DNA from: Planctomycetota bacterium
GTDB taxonomy: Bacteria; Planctomycetota; UBA1135; GCA-002686595
Length of the DNA: 64,000 nucleotides
Direction of reading: 5' to 3'
Assembly (NCBI GenBank): GCA_016220085.1
Contig: JACRIN010000038.1
Coordinates: 84,854-148,853, forward strand
Positions 1 to 9,104 of the stretch are shown here, in pieces. A program made the position numbers and the translations under genes. The notes under the pieces are model-generated. The model did no database searches and was not told the origin of the DNA. It was given only the letters and a program-made list of their open reading frames with translations. Numbering within the stretch: the stretch's first letter is position 1; every line of letters begins with the position of its first letter.

Positions 1-161
1 CCGACGACTGCAGGATGTCGACGACTGCCACATGCCGCCGAACGTCGGATCGGTTCGACGCCCTTGGGAGTCCGTTCGCGCCGCGGCTTCCGCTTTCGTT
101 GCGCGCCGGACCCGCGCGCGCCACGACCGCGGTAGCCTGGAGCCCGAACTCGTCGCTCCCG

Positions 162-1676
162 ATGGGCACCCGCGAACCGACTCACTACTCCGTCGCGCAA
201 CGCTGCAACTCCGAGCTCTCGGCGCGCGCGCTGCGCCTGGGCGCGGGCAGCGCGTTCCATCGGCCGACGCAGGTGTACTTGCAGCTCGCGTCCGCCTGCA
301 ATCTCTCGTGCACGATGTGCAGCGAGGCGAATCGACCAGAGGACGCGCGCCACGGCAAGGGGCTGCAGTCGTTCGCGCCGGAGCTCTTCGCCCGGCTCGA
401 AGCCGAGGTCTTTCCGTGGTCGTCCGAGCTCTACTTCGGCGTCGGCGGCGAGCCGACGTTCTCCGAGCACTTCGTCGACTACACCGAACGCGCCGCGCGC
501 GCAGGCCAGGAGATCCATCTGGTCACCAACGGCACGTTCCTCGAACGCGACGCCGTTGCTCGCGTGATCGCAGCGCACGTCGCGCACGTGCAGGTGTCGA
601 TCGACGCCGCGACGGCGGAGACGTACGAGCGCATTCGCGTCGGCTCGCGCTGGTCGCGGCTGCTCACCGGGCTCGAGCGGCTCGCCGAGCTGCGTCGCAA
701 CGCTCCCGCGGGGACCGCGTGCCGCTGGTCGCTGTGCTTCGTGCTGATGCGCAGCAATGTCGACGAGCTCTCCGCGTTCGTCGAGCTCGCGCACCACCTC
801 GGCGCCGACGCGGTGCACGCTCAACACGTGATCGCGATGACCGATGCGAGCGTTGGCGAGTCGTTGGTCCGCGAGCCGGAGCGGTACGACGCGATCCGCA
901 TGCGCGCCGCCGCACGGGCTCGCGAGCTCGGGATCGAGCTCGACGCGCCGCTTCCGTTCGGTCCGCCGCCCGACGAGGCGCGCCGAAATTCACCGCCCGC
1001 GCCGCGCGATCCCGACCTCGCGGGCCACGTCGTGCCATGTCGTTCGCCGAACCAGACCGCGGTGATCCTCTACGACGGCCGGGTCTACGCGTGCTGTCAT
1101 CCGATGGCGCACCAAAAGATGCAGCTCGGCGATCTACGCGTGCAGAGCTTCGAGGATGTCTGGAACGGCCGCGCCGCGCGCAACCTGCGCGTCGGGATCA
1201 AGACCGGCGACGTACCGACGATCTGCCGCACGTGCTCGATCGTGCACTCGCCGCCGCCGGTCGCGGAGGTCGCGGGCGAGCTCGAGACGAGCCCGGGGCT
1301 CGCCGAGCACTTCGGCGACCGCGACCTCGATCCGCTGCCGTCGAAGCGCTTGGCGGGCACGCGCATCGTCGACGGATACGTGCGCGACCTGCGTCGCCAC
1401 GCCGACGCGCTCGCCGCGGAGCGCGACGGCCTCGTCGCTCACGTCGCGGCGCTCCAATGCGAGCGCGACGGTCTCGCGCGGCACGCGGCGAACCTGGAGA
1501 GCGATCGCGTGCACCACCTCGGTCACATCGCGAACCTCGAAGCCGCGCACGGGACGCTGCTCGCTCACGCGTGGCGACTGTCGAAGCGGCTCGAGCCCCG
1601 CGGTGTGGGCCATTTGCTGAAGAGCTGGCGACGTTTCGGCCGGAGCGAAGACGCGTCCGCGCCCGAGGAGACTTGA
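162..1676 (+). CDS. Radical SAM/SPASM protein with C-terminal 14-residue-repeat coiled coil
   Basis: A 504-residue radical SAM enzyme expected to bind a [4Fe-4S] cluster and cleave SAM; its substrate is unknown. The cluster motif CNLSCTMC has Cys46, Cys50 and Cys53 (CxxxCxxC). A SPASM-like auxiliary-cluster region follows (CRSPNQ, then VYACCHP, then CRTC), resembling peptide- or sugar-modifying enzymes. Residues about 410-475 form four to five 14-residue repeats with the pattern L..H...L..ERDG, predicted as coiled coil and possibly a docking tail. The reading frame stays open upstream to position 15, but that stretch does not look coding, and a TAGCCT box lies at 133-138, so I chose the ATG at 162. 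The next gene starts 3 nt after the stop. The pair is probably one operon that may begin outside the window. Enzyme class is clear; the role is not. Confidence 0.85.
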   Translation: MGTREPTHYSVAQRCNSELSARALRLGAGSAFHRPTQVYLQLASACNLSCTMCSEANRPEDARHGKGLQSFAPELFARLEAEVFPWSSELYFGVGGEPTFSEHFVDYTERAARAGQEIHLVTNGTFLERDAVARVIAAHVAHVQVSIDAATAETYERIRVGSRWSRLLTGLERLAELRRNAPAGTACRWSLCFVLMRSNVDELSAFVELAHHLGADAVHAQHVIAMTDASVGESLVREPERYDAIRMRAAARARELGIELDAPLPFGPPPDEARRNSPPAPRDPDLAGHVVPCRSPNQTAVILYDGRVYACCHPMAHQKMQLGDLRVQSFEDVWNGRAARNLRVGIKTGDVPTICRTCSIVHSPPPVAEVAGELETSPGLAEHFGDRDLDPLPSKRLAGTRIVDGYVRDLRRHADALAAERDGLVAHVAALQCERDGLARHAANLESDRVHHLGHIANLEAAHGTLLAHAWRLSKRLEPRGVGHLLKSWRRFGRSEDASAPEET

Positions 1677-1678
1677 CG

Positions 1679-2485
1679 ATGGACTCGCGACCGCGCGCGC
1701 CGACGCGCACCGACATCCCCGTGCTGTTGCGAGCTCGTCCGCGCGAGATCTGGGTCGAGATGACCTCGAACTGCAACGCGCGTTGCATCTATTGCTGCGT
1801 CAGCCAGCCCGGCTACCAAGGCAAGGACCTCGCGCTGACGCCCGAGGAACTCGCGGCGATGCTCGCCCCGTATTCGCCGCCGGAGGTGCGGATCACCGGC
1901 CACGGCGAGACGACGATGCTGCCGCATTGGAAGAAGACCGCGCGCCTATTGCTGCAGCAGGGCTTCGCGGTGACCACCAATTCGAACTTCGCGAAGGAGT
2001 TCAGCGACGAGGAGATCGACGTGCTCTCGCGTTTCCGCTCGCTGGAGATCTCGTGCGACGTCGCGGACGCCGAGCTCTTGCCGCGCGTGCGCCGCGGCTG
2101 TCGCCTGGAGCGCATCGAAGCGAACCTCGCGCGCGTGATCGCGGCGTGCAAACGCGACTTCCGCGAGCTCCCGCACCTCAACATCAGCGCGACTCTGACC
2201 GATCTGACGATGCACGGCTTGCCGGACCTCGTCCGGTGGGCGAGCGCGCACGGCGCGCACGCGATGGAGGTCGTCAACCTGGAGCGCTATCCGGCTCCGC
2301 CGGGCGTCGTCGAGTGGAGGCATCCGTCGGAAGCGGATCCCGAGCGGATGCTCGCGCTGATCGAGCGAGCGAGCGGCATCGCGAAGGAGCTCGGCTTCGT
2401 CTTCCGGGTCCAACAGGGCCTGATCGACGCGTGTTGGCTCGCGCTCGGCCGAGCGGGCGAGGCGCCGAAAGGAATCGCGCTGTGA
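1679..2485 (+). CDS. Radical SAM core protein (N-terminal half of a split SPASM enzyme)
   Basis: This 268-residue product carries the radical SAM barrel. CNARCIYC places the cluster ligands at Cys32, Cys36 and Cys39, and a following GHGETT matches the SAM-binding region. It stops right after the barrel, with no auxiliary-cluster cysteines. These appear in the next gene, in the -1 frame, joined by a GTGA overlap at 2482-2485. The first gene of the cluster has both parts in one chain. This therefore looks like either a natural two-subunit split with translational coupling or a recent (or assembly) frameshift. I see no slippery heptamer at the junction that would argue for programmed frameshifting. 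The ATG is 3 nt after the upstream stop. Confidence 0.75.
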   Translation: MDSRPRAPTRTDIPVLLRARPREIWVEMTSNCNARCIYCCVSQPGYQGKDLALTPEELAAMLAPYSPPEVRITGHGETTMLPHWKKTARLLLQQGFAVTTNSNFAKEFSDEEIDVLSRFRSLEISCDVADAELLPRVRRGCRLERIEANLARVIAACKRDFRELPHLNISATLTDLTMHGLPDLVRWASAHGAHAMEVVNLERYPAPPGVVEWRHPSEADPERMLALIERASGIAKELGFVFRVQQGLIDACWLALGRAGEAPKGIAL

Positions 2486-3069
2486 CGAAGAAGACCTTTT
2501 GTCGCATTCCGGGCCCCGGCGAGACGCGCGCGTGCATCGATCCGTGGATCTTCGTCTACGTGCGAGCGAACGGAGACGTCGACGCGTGCTGTCGCGGCGT
2601 CACGATCGGCAATCTGCGCGACAAGAGCCTCGAGGAGGTCGTCAACGGCGCCGAGGCGATCGAACTGCGCCGCCAGGTGCTCTCCGGCGAGCTCCCGCCC
2701 GGTTGCGTGCAGTGCGCGACCCGTCCGGTGACCACCGTGGAGAAGCTCGGCGCGATGGTCGAGCACTTGGTCTACGAGGCGGGCTTCGAGGAGCAAGAGG
2801 ATCTTCGCCGACAGCTCCGCGAGCATTGCGAGGTGCGCTCGGACCTGCTGCGCGAGCGCGAGGCGCTCGGCGACCACGCGGCGACGCTGGAGAAGCTGCT
2901 CGCGGAAACGCGCGCGCACGCCGCGAACCTCGAACGCGAGCGCCCGCATTTGACCGGCCACATCGCGAACCTCGAACGCGAGCGCGCCGCGCTCGCCGCC
3001 GAGCCGACACGCCGCGGCGGGCTGCCCAGGCTCCTCGGACTCCTGCGCGGCTGGATCGGCCGGCGCTGA
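2482..3069 (+). CDS. SPASM-like auxiliary Fe-S domain with coiled-coil tail (C-terminal half of split enzyme)
   Basis: A 195-residue protein starting at GTG, which overlaps the previous stop as GTGA. Its first 75 residues are the auxiliary-cluster domain expected at the end of a radical SAM/SPASM enzyme: an N-terminal CRIPG, then DVDACC, GNLRDKSLEEV, and a final CVQC. The rest is a coiled coil with 14-residue repeats of the H.ANLERER type, matching the tail of the first radical SAM protein here. On its own it has no SAM-binding cluster, so it should act with the preceding core protein, as a partner subunit or as the displaced end of one broken gene. It ends convergently with the HEAT gene. 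Confidence 0.7.
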   Translation: MTKKTFCRIPGPGETRACIDPWIFVYVRANGDVDACCRGVTIGNLRDKSLEEVVNGAEAIELRRQVLSGELPPGCVQCATRPVTTVEKLGAMVEHLVYEAGFEEQEDLRRQLREHCEVRSDLLREREALGDHAATLEKLLAETRAHAANLERERPHLTGHIANLERERAALAAEPTRRGGLPRLLGLLRGWIGRR

Positions 3070-3082
3070 CGACGGGTCAGCG
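3064..3082. terminator. Inverted repeat spanning two convergent stop codons
   Basis: CGCTGAC and GTCAGCG are separated by five bases and contain the TGA of the radical SAM tail gene and the TGA of the convergent HEAT gene. Part of the symmetry is trivial because both genes end in TGA, but four further bases pair. It may act as a bidirectional transcription end. There is no T-run. Confidence 0.35.
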
Positions 3083-3844
3083 GTCGCGCCGCGAGAGGAT
3101 CTCCGCGGCCCAAGCGCGCACTTCCTCGGACGGGTCCGTGGCGCTCGCGCGCTCCAGCGCCGCGATCACCGCGGGTTCGCCGAGATGGTGTTGGAGCGTG
3201 TCGGCGGCTTGTGCGCGCACGACGGCGCTCTCGTCGCGATCGAGCACGCGCAGGAGCAACGGCACGTGCTCGGGTCGCGTGCGGTCGAGCGCGACGAAGC
3301 ACAGGTTCCGGCGCACATCGGCGACGGGTTCGAACTCGACGAGCGCGAGCAACGTGTCCGCGATCTCCGGAGTGCGCGCGGTATCGGTGCCGTTCATGAG
3401 GTCGATGTCGAACAGCCGACGGGCCGCCGTGGCTCGGTCCGCCGTCGCGCGGCGCGGATCGAGGGCCAGCGCGCGCAGCGCGTCGATCGCCGCCGTGTCG
3501 CGGCCACCGAGCGGACCCTGAGAAGCCCAAGCCGACGGATCGGCCGAAGCCACCGACTCGGGCGCGCGCGATCCTGACTCCGCTTTCGCCTCCGCATCGA
3601 CGACCGGCCTTCGCGACTCGAGTTCGACGAGCGCGCCGCGGAGCGCTTCGACGTTCGCTTCGAGCCGGGTGACGCGTGCGATCAGCGCGTCGAACGCAGC
3701 GTCGGCCTCATCCGCGGTCGCGGAGGTGAGCATTGCCGTGCCGAGCTCGACCGGGTGCGCTCCCGGCTTGCTTCGAAGCGCCCAGAACACGACAGCGAAG
3801 CCGCAGACGAGCGATGCACACAGCGCGAGCCGACGATTGGACAT
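3077..3844 (-). CDS. Membrane-anchored HEAT-repeat protein
   Basis: About 255 residues. An N-terminal hydrophobic segment (residues about 5-22) should anchor it in the membrane or act as a signal peptide. A short coiled coil follows (residues 45-75), then a Ser/Ala-rich linker, then an alpha-helical C-terminal half. That half has HEAT/PBS-lyase-like repeats (DVRRNLCFVALD, AVVRAQAADTL, EEVRAWAAEIL). The ATG at 3844 is preferred over the adjacent in-frame GTG at 3847 because GGGAG lies 6 nt upstream of it. HEAT repeats usually mediate protein-protein contacts; no partner is indicated. It diverges from the PVC dehydrogenase gene across a 300-bp gap that holds the latter's likely promoter and nothing else I recognise. 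Confidence 0.75.
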   Translation of the reverse strand: MSNRRLALCASLVCGFAVVFWALRSKPGAHPVELGTAMLTSATADEADAAFDALIARVTRLEANVEALRGALVELESRRPVVDAEAKAESGSRAPESVASADPSAWASQGPLGGRDTAAIDALRALALDPRRATADRATAARRLFDIDLMNGTDTARTPEIADTLLALVEFEPVADVRRNLCFVALDRTRPEHVPLLLRVLDRDESAVVRAQAADTLQHHLGEPAVIAALERASATDPSEEVRAWAAEILSRRDR

Positions 3845-4132
3845 CACGAGCTCCCAGCAACCGTTCTACACGCATCCGACGAGCGTGCCAGCGCCGATCT
3901 TCGCGCCGTGGCCGGTGGCGAGCGGCCTGGCAGCTCGTACGGCTCCGGAGCGTATGCGCGACGGGCCGACCGTCGTGGCATCGGGTGATCGCCTCGAGCA
4001 TGAAGGCAGCGCGGGCGAAAGCAGCCGAGGTGCGACGTCGGCTCGCGCCGCGACGGCGGAGGCGGCGACCGCGTGCTCGTCTCGCGCTGAAACCGGCGGG
4101 CTTCGCGCTGGCTCCGCCCCGCGGCGGGGTCG

Positions 4133-4138
4133 TAGCAT
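4133..4138 (+). promoter_or_regulatory. Candidate -10 box TAGCAT
   Basis: TAGCAT lies 10 nt before the ATG at 4149, in the 300-bp divergent region (3845-4148). No clear -35 box is visible. The spacing suggests a very short leader, as at several other starts in the window. Confidence 0.35.
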
Positions 4139-4148
4139 CGCGCTCATC

Positions 4149-7100
4149 ATGAGCCGAAGCCTGCGCCGTCTGTTCCTCGTCCTGTTCGCGCTCGTCCTCG
4201 TCGCACCCGCCGTGCTCGCGCAGGCCCAGCAGCCCCTGCGGATCTTCCTGCGCGGCGGGCCGAAGACGCACGGGCCGAGCGAGCACGAGCACACGCTCTG
4301 GATCCAAGAGTGGACGCGCCTGCTTTCGCAGCGTGGAGCGAAGGTCAGCGGCGCGCCGCGCTTTCCGACGCCGGCGGAGCTCGAGCGCACCGATGTGTTG
4401 GTGATGTACGCGGCCGAGGGCGGCTCGATCCATGGCGACGAGCGTGCGACGCTCGAGAAGTTCCTCGCGCGCGGCGGCGGGCTGGTCGTGTTGCACGACG
4501 CGCTCTGCGGCGACGACCCGCAGTGGTGGAAGACGGTGATCGGCGGCGCGTGGGAGCACGGCGCCGCGAAGTGGTGGAACGGCGACGTCGGCGTCTACGT
4601 GCAGGACTTCGACCATCCGATCACGCGCGGCGCGTCCAACTTCATCTTCGAGGACGAGATCTACTACGAGCTGCACATGGCCGACGACGCGCACGTGCTC
4701 GCCGCGAGCATGCACACCGTCTTCGACATCGAGCCGCAGATGTGGACGGTCGAGAAGCCGACGTACCGCGCGTTCGTCGCGGTCCAAGGGCACCTCTGGA
4801 AGTCCTTCGAGCACCCGGCGTGGCGCACGATGGTCTTGCGCGGCATCGCGTGGGCCGCGAAGCGCGATCCGGACCTCTTCACCGACGGCGCGGAGCGCGG
4901 GGCGCTCGCGTATCCGCCGGGCGGGCCGATCCAGCCGGAGCTCGCGATGCGCAAGCTCGAGGTCGATCCCGAGTTCCAGCTCTCGTTGGTCGCCGCCGAG
5001 CCGCTGGTCGTCAAGCCGATCTCGCTCGACTGGGACGCGCGCGGTCGCATGTGGGTCGCGATGACGCCCGGTTATCCCGACAAGGCGCAGTTCTCGCGCG
5101 TGCCGCCGCGCGATCGCATCGACGTGCTCGAGGACGCGAACGGCGACGGCTCGATGGACCACGCGACGACGTTCGTCGACGGGCTCGATCTCGTCACGAG
5201 CTTCGTGCTGCACGAGAACGGCGTGATCGCGAGCGCGTCGCCCGACCTCTGGTGGCTCGGCGACACCGACGGTGACGGCAAGTGCGACGAGAAGAAGCAG
5301 CTCTTCACCGGCTTCGGCTACGGCGACACGCACGCGGTCGTCTCGAACCTGCGCTGGGGCCTCGACGGTTGGATCTACGCGACGCAGGGCTACTCCGGCG
5401 GCGCGAGCGACGTCTGGAGCGGCGAGGACTACGGCAAGCGGCGTTTCGGCCGGATCGGCAACGGGCTTTTCCGCTTCAAGCCCGACGGCAGCGCGATGGA
5501 GATGGTGTCGAGCTACGGCTCGAACACGTGGGGCCTCGACTTCGATTGGGACGGCGAGCTCTTCTTCACCATGGCCAACGGCTCGCACGTGCGGCACGTC
5601 GTCGTGCCGGAGCGCGCGCTCGCCGGCGGGCGGCTCGAAGGCGTCGAGACGTGGATCGACGTCGCCGATCACGATCGCGTCAAGCCGCTCTTCCGCGCCG
5701 AGCTCGCGCCCTACGTGCAGATCGACTTCGTCGGCGGCTTCACCGGCGCATCCGGTTGCTGTCTCTACACCGGCGGCGCTTGGCCGTCGAAGTACGACGG
5801 CGCGCACGTCGTCTGCGAGCCGACGGTCAACCTGGTGCACCTCGATCAACTGCGACGCGAAGGGGCGACGTATCGCGCATCGAAGGAGAAGGGCAAGGAG
5901 GAAAGCGAGCTGCTCGCCGGTTCCGACCTGTGGTTCCGTCCGATCCATGCGCGCGTCGGGCCCGACGGAGCGCTCTACGTGCTCGACTTCTACAACCAAG
6001 CGTGCGTGCACAACGACACGCGCGGGCCGAAGCACGGGCCGACCAATGCGGCGTTGCGCGCCGACCGCGACCACAAGCACGGGCGGATCTGGCGCGTGCA
6101 GCACCGCGACGCGCGCAAGGTGCGGCCGCCGGAGCTCACGGGCCTGGCGCCCGAGGATCTCGTCGATTCGCTGCAGAGCACCAACCGTTGGGTGCGACTC
6201 ACCGCGCACCGCGCGATGGTCGACGACCCGGAGTTCCGCGCGAAGACCGAGCTCGAACGCCTGCTGAAGACCGGCAAGTCGCCCGCGGCGCGCTTGCACG
6301 CGCTGTGGGCGCTCGCCGAGCGCGGTGCGCCGCACCTCGAGCTCGTCAAGGACGCCGACGCGGCGCTGCGGCGCAACGCGTTGCTCGCCGCGCTCGAGTA
6401 CCCGAGCGGCGCGACGATTCCGTGGCAGACCGCGATCTACGACAAGGATCGACGCGTCGCCCTGGTCGCGATCGAAGCGGCGGCGCGCGCCTCGGGCTCG
6501 GCGCCGTATCTCGTCGACCTGTTCTCGACGCTCGACGATCCGTGGTCGCGCTCGGAGATCGTCGCGGCGGTTTCGCGCGACCCCGAGGCGGTCCTCGCCG
6601 CGTCGCTCGCGTCGCCGAAGCGCGCGGAGCTCGGCCCGATCGTCTCGGCGGTCGGCGGCTCGGTCGGGCGCTCGCGCGACGTGCGGGAGCTCGAAAAGGT
6701 CGTCGCGCGGCTCGCCGAGAGCTCGCGCGGCGCGCAGGGGACGGGCTCGCTCGCCGGAGTGCTGCTTTTCGGCCTGGCGCGCACGTGGAAGGACGACGCG
6801 ACCTTCCGCGCGAGCGACGAACTGCTCGCGAGCTTCGCCAAGCTCGCCGCGTCGCCGAACGCCGAGGACGCGGTCGCAGCGCTGCCGTTCGCGGTGCGCT
6901 GGAACCGCGACGCGGTGCTCGACCCGGCGATCGAATCAGCGAGCGCGCGGCTGGCGCAGGCGCTCGACACCGTCGACGCGACCGCCGAGCAGCGCGAGCG
7001 CTACCTGCGCTTGCTCTTCGCGATCCCGGCGCGGCGCGCGGAGGCCGTCGCCGCGGCCGAGAAGCTCTTCGCGCCGAGCGAATCACCCGCGTTGCGCGAG

Positions 7101-9095
7101 GTCGCGATCGAGGAGCTCGGTCGCGCCGGCGACGACGCGTCGGGCGCGGCGTTGGTGCGCGCGTTGCCGGTGGTCGGCGGCGCGGCGCGCGAGCAAGCGC
7201 TCAGCGGCATCGTCTCTCGCACCGGCTCGGCCCGCGCGCTGCTCGCGGCGATCGAAGCGGGCGCGCTGACGCCGCAAGAGCTCGGGCCGCGCGGCGTCGA
7301 CGCGCTGCGCTCGCACCCGGACGCGGCGACGGCGGAGCTCGCGAAGGAGCTCTTCGCTCGCCTCGGCGGCGCTGCGGCGAAGAAGATCGGGCAGTTGCTC
7401 GCCGAGCTCGAGCCCGTCGTGCTGTCGCCGGGCGACGTCGCGAACGGCAAGACGGTGTTCGAGGCGTACTGCGCGAGCTGCCACGTCTTCCGCGGCCAAG
7501 GCGGCAAGGTCGGACCGGACCTGACCGGCATGGGCACGCACGGCGCGAAGGAGCTCCTGCCGGTCGTGCTCGATCCCAATCGCACGGTCGAAGCCGCGTA
7601 CGTCGAGTACATCGCGGTCACCGACGACGAGCGCATCTTCACCGGCGTGCTCGTGCGCGACACCGCGGAGTCGATCGTGCTGCGCAGCGCGACGGGCGAC
7701 GTCGAAGTCGAGCGCGGCGAGCTCGCGTCGCTGAAGTCGAGCGGCCGTTCGCCGATGCCGTCGGGCTTCGAATCGCTCGGCGGCCCGGCGCTGCGCGACT
7801 TGTTCGCGTACCTCGGCTCGGGCTACGAGGGCTTCCGCACGCTCGATCTGCGCTCGGTGGTCAACGCGTCGACGCGCCTTGGCATGTACGATTCGCGCTA
7901 CGACCCCAATCCCTTCGAGTTCGTGAAGTGGGGCGTGCAGGAGATCGGCGGCGTGCCGTTCGACGTGCTCGATCCCGCGAACGCCAGCCGGCGCAACGTC
8001 TTGGTGCTGAAGGGCGGCGCCGGCGGTCCGGACTGGCAGTGCCATCGCTACGAGCAGAAAGTGGAGCTCCCGCTCGGCTATCCGGTCGCCAAGGTGCACG
8101 TGCTCGGCGGCATCGCCGGTTGGGGCTTCCCGTACCACGACGGCGTCGCGCCGATCGCGAAGTGGACGTGGGAGTATTCCGACGGCTTCACCGAGGAGGT
8201 CGTGCTCCAGGACGGCGTCGAGTTCGCCGATTGGATCGGCCAACGCGACGTGCCGGGCTCGAAGTTCTGGGCGGGCGTCGTGCGCGACGACAGCGCGGGG
8301 CAAGCGCGCACGTTCGTACTCGCGCCGAAGCGCGACGCGCCGGTCGCGAGCATCACGATCGAGAGCTTCGACAACGATCGCGCGCCGACGTGGGTCGCGC
8401 TGACCGCGGAACTCCCGGGCGCGAGGGTCGCGACGTCGACGGCGCCGGTCGCCGCGGTCGCGGTCGAGGAGCTCTTGGTCGGCGGCGGCTCGAGCCACGA
8501 CTTCGCGCGCTGGTACGGAGAGACCGACGTCGCGGTGCTCGTCGCCGGCGGCGCGAAGTCGATTCGCTACACCGAAGGCGCGTACGAGCTCGCCGGCGGC
8601 CTCGAAAAGGCGGAGCTGCTGCTGCTCTCGACCAACCAACCGATCGCGCCCGACGCGCGCACCGCGCTCGAGAGCTTCGCGGCGAACGGCGGCGGGCTGG
8701 TGCTCCTGCACCCCGCGACGTGGTTCAACTGGGACGATTGGCCGGCGTACAACCGCGACTTCGTCGGCGGCGGCGCGCGCGGCCACGAGGAGTACGGCGA
8801 GTTCGAGGTGCGCGTGGTCGATCCGTCGAGCCCGCTCGCCGCCGGCGTGCAGCCTACGTTCCGCGTCAAGGACGAGCTCTATCAGTTCCAACGCGATCCG
8901 ACCGGCGCCGACATCCACGTCGTCGCGGTCGGGCGTTCGCTGAAGACCGGCAAGGAGTATCCGGTGGTGTGGACGGTCGCGCGCGCGAGCGGCCGGACCG
9001 CGTGCATCACGCTCGGCCACGACGGCGCGGCGCACGACGATCCGAACTATCGGAAGCTCTTGGTCAACGCGCGGACGCACGCGCTCGGCCGCTGA
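4149..9095 (+). CDS. ThuA / PVC-type heme-binding dehydrogenase / HEAT / cytochrome c / ThuA-like giant secreted protein
   Basis: A 1,648-residue exported protein with a signal peptide (residues 1-25, ending VLAQA). A ThuA domain (about 30-240) is a class I glutamine-amidotransferase-like fold linked to sugar use. About 268-660 matches the PVC-type membrane-bound dehydrogenase beta-propeller (FQLSLVAAEPLVVKP, GRMWVAM, DVLEDANGDGSMD). HEAT-like helices (660-1080) lead to a cytochrome c domain with heme motif CASCH at 1108-1112. Residues about 1460-1648 look like a second ThuA domain (NGGGLVLLHPATWFNWDDW). Known family members are planctomycetal periplasmic or surface enzymes presumed to oxidise carbohydrates, but their substrates are unproven. 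The ATG is supported by the signal peptide and a TAGCAT box; the open frame further upstream looks non-coding. A cupin gene follows after 9 nt. Confidence 0.88.
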   Translation: MSRSLRRLFLVLFALVLVAPAVLAQAQQPLRIFLRGGPKTHGPSEHEHTLWIQEWTRLLSQRGAKVSGAPRFPTPAELERTDVLVMYAAEGGSIHGDERATLEKFLARGGGLVVLHDALCGDDPQWWKTVIGGAWEHGAAKWWNGDVGVYVQDFDHPITRGASNFIFEDEIYYELHMADDAHVLAASMHTVFDIEPQMWTVEKPTYRAFVAVQGHLWKSFEHPAWRTMVLRGIAWAAKRDPDLFTDGAERGALAYPPGGPIQPELAMRKLEVDPEFQLSLVAAEPLVVKPISLDWDARGRMWVAMTPGYPDKAQFSRVPPRDRIDVLEDANGDGSMDHATTFVDGLDLVTSFVLHENGVIASASPDLWWLGDTDGDGKCDEKKQLFTGFGYGDTHAVVSNLRWGLDGWIYATQGYSGGASDVWSGEDYGKRRFGRIGNGLFRFKPDGSAMEMVSSYGSNTWGLDFDWDGELFFTMANGSHVRHVVVPERALAGGRLEGVETWIDVADHDRVKPLFRAELAPYVQIDFVGGFTGASGCCLYTGGAWPSKYDGAHVVCEPTVNLVHLDQLRREGATYRASKEKGKEESELLAGSDLWFRPIHARVGPDGALYVLDFYNQACVHNDTRGPKHGPTNAALRADRDHKHGRIWRVQHRDARKVRPPELTGLAPEDLVDSLQSTNRWVRLTAHRAMVDDPEFRAKTELERLLKTGKSPAARLHALWALAERGAPHLELVKDADAALRRNALLAALEYPSGATIPWQTAIYDKDRRVALVAIEAAARASGSAPYLVDLFSTLDDPWSRSEIVAAVSRDPEAVLAASLASPKRAELGPIVSAVGGSVGRSRDVRELEKVVARLAESSRGAQGTGSLAGVLLFGLARTWKDDATFRASDELLASFAKLAASPNAEDAVAALPFAVRWNRDAVLDPAIESASARLAQALDTVDATAEQRERYLRLLFAIPARRAEAVAAAEKLFAPSESPALREVAIEELGRAGDDASGAALVRALPVVGGAAREQALSGIVSRTGSARALLAAIEAGALTPQELGPRGVDALRSHPDAATAELAKELFARLGGAAAKKIGQLLAELEPVVLSPGDVANGKTVFEAYCASCHVFRGQGGKVGPDLTGMGTHGAKELLPVVLDPNRTVEAAYVEYIAVTDDERIFTGVLVRDTAESIVLRSATGDVEVERGELASLKSSGRSPMPSGFESLGGPALRDLFAYLGSGYEGFRTLDLRSVVNASTRLGMYDSRYDPNPFEFVKWGVQEIGGVPFDVLDPANASRRNVLVLKGGAGGPDWQCHRYEQKVELPLGYPVAKVHVLGGIAGWGFPYHDGVAPIAKWTWEYSDGFTEEVVLQDGVEFADWIGQRDVPGSKFWAGVVRDDSAGQARTFVLAPKRDAPVASITIESFDNDRAPTWVALTAELPGARVATSTAPVAAVAVEELLVGGGSSHDFARWYGETDVAVLVAGGAKSIRYTEGAYELAGGLEKAELLLLSTNQPIAPDARTALESFAANGGGLVLLHPATWFNWDDWPAYNRDFVGGGARGHEEYGEFEVRVVDPSSPLAAGVQPTFRVKDELYQFQRDPTGADIHVVAVGRSLKTGKEYPVVWTVARASGRTACITLGHDGAAHDDPNYRKLLVNARTHALGR

Positions 9096-9104
9096 GGTCG
9101 CGCG

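Noticed and set aside
2476..2490. Selenocysteine or stop-codon readthrough at the TGA of the split radical SAM gene
   Set aside because: The continuation lies in another frame, so readthrough of this TGA would not reach the SPASM domain.
3669..4148. Longer N-terminus of the ThuA/PVC dehydrogenase gene
   Set aside because: The extension overlaps the HEAT gene on the other strand, would bury the signal peptide and lacks coding character.
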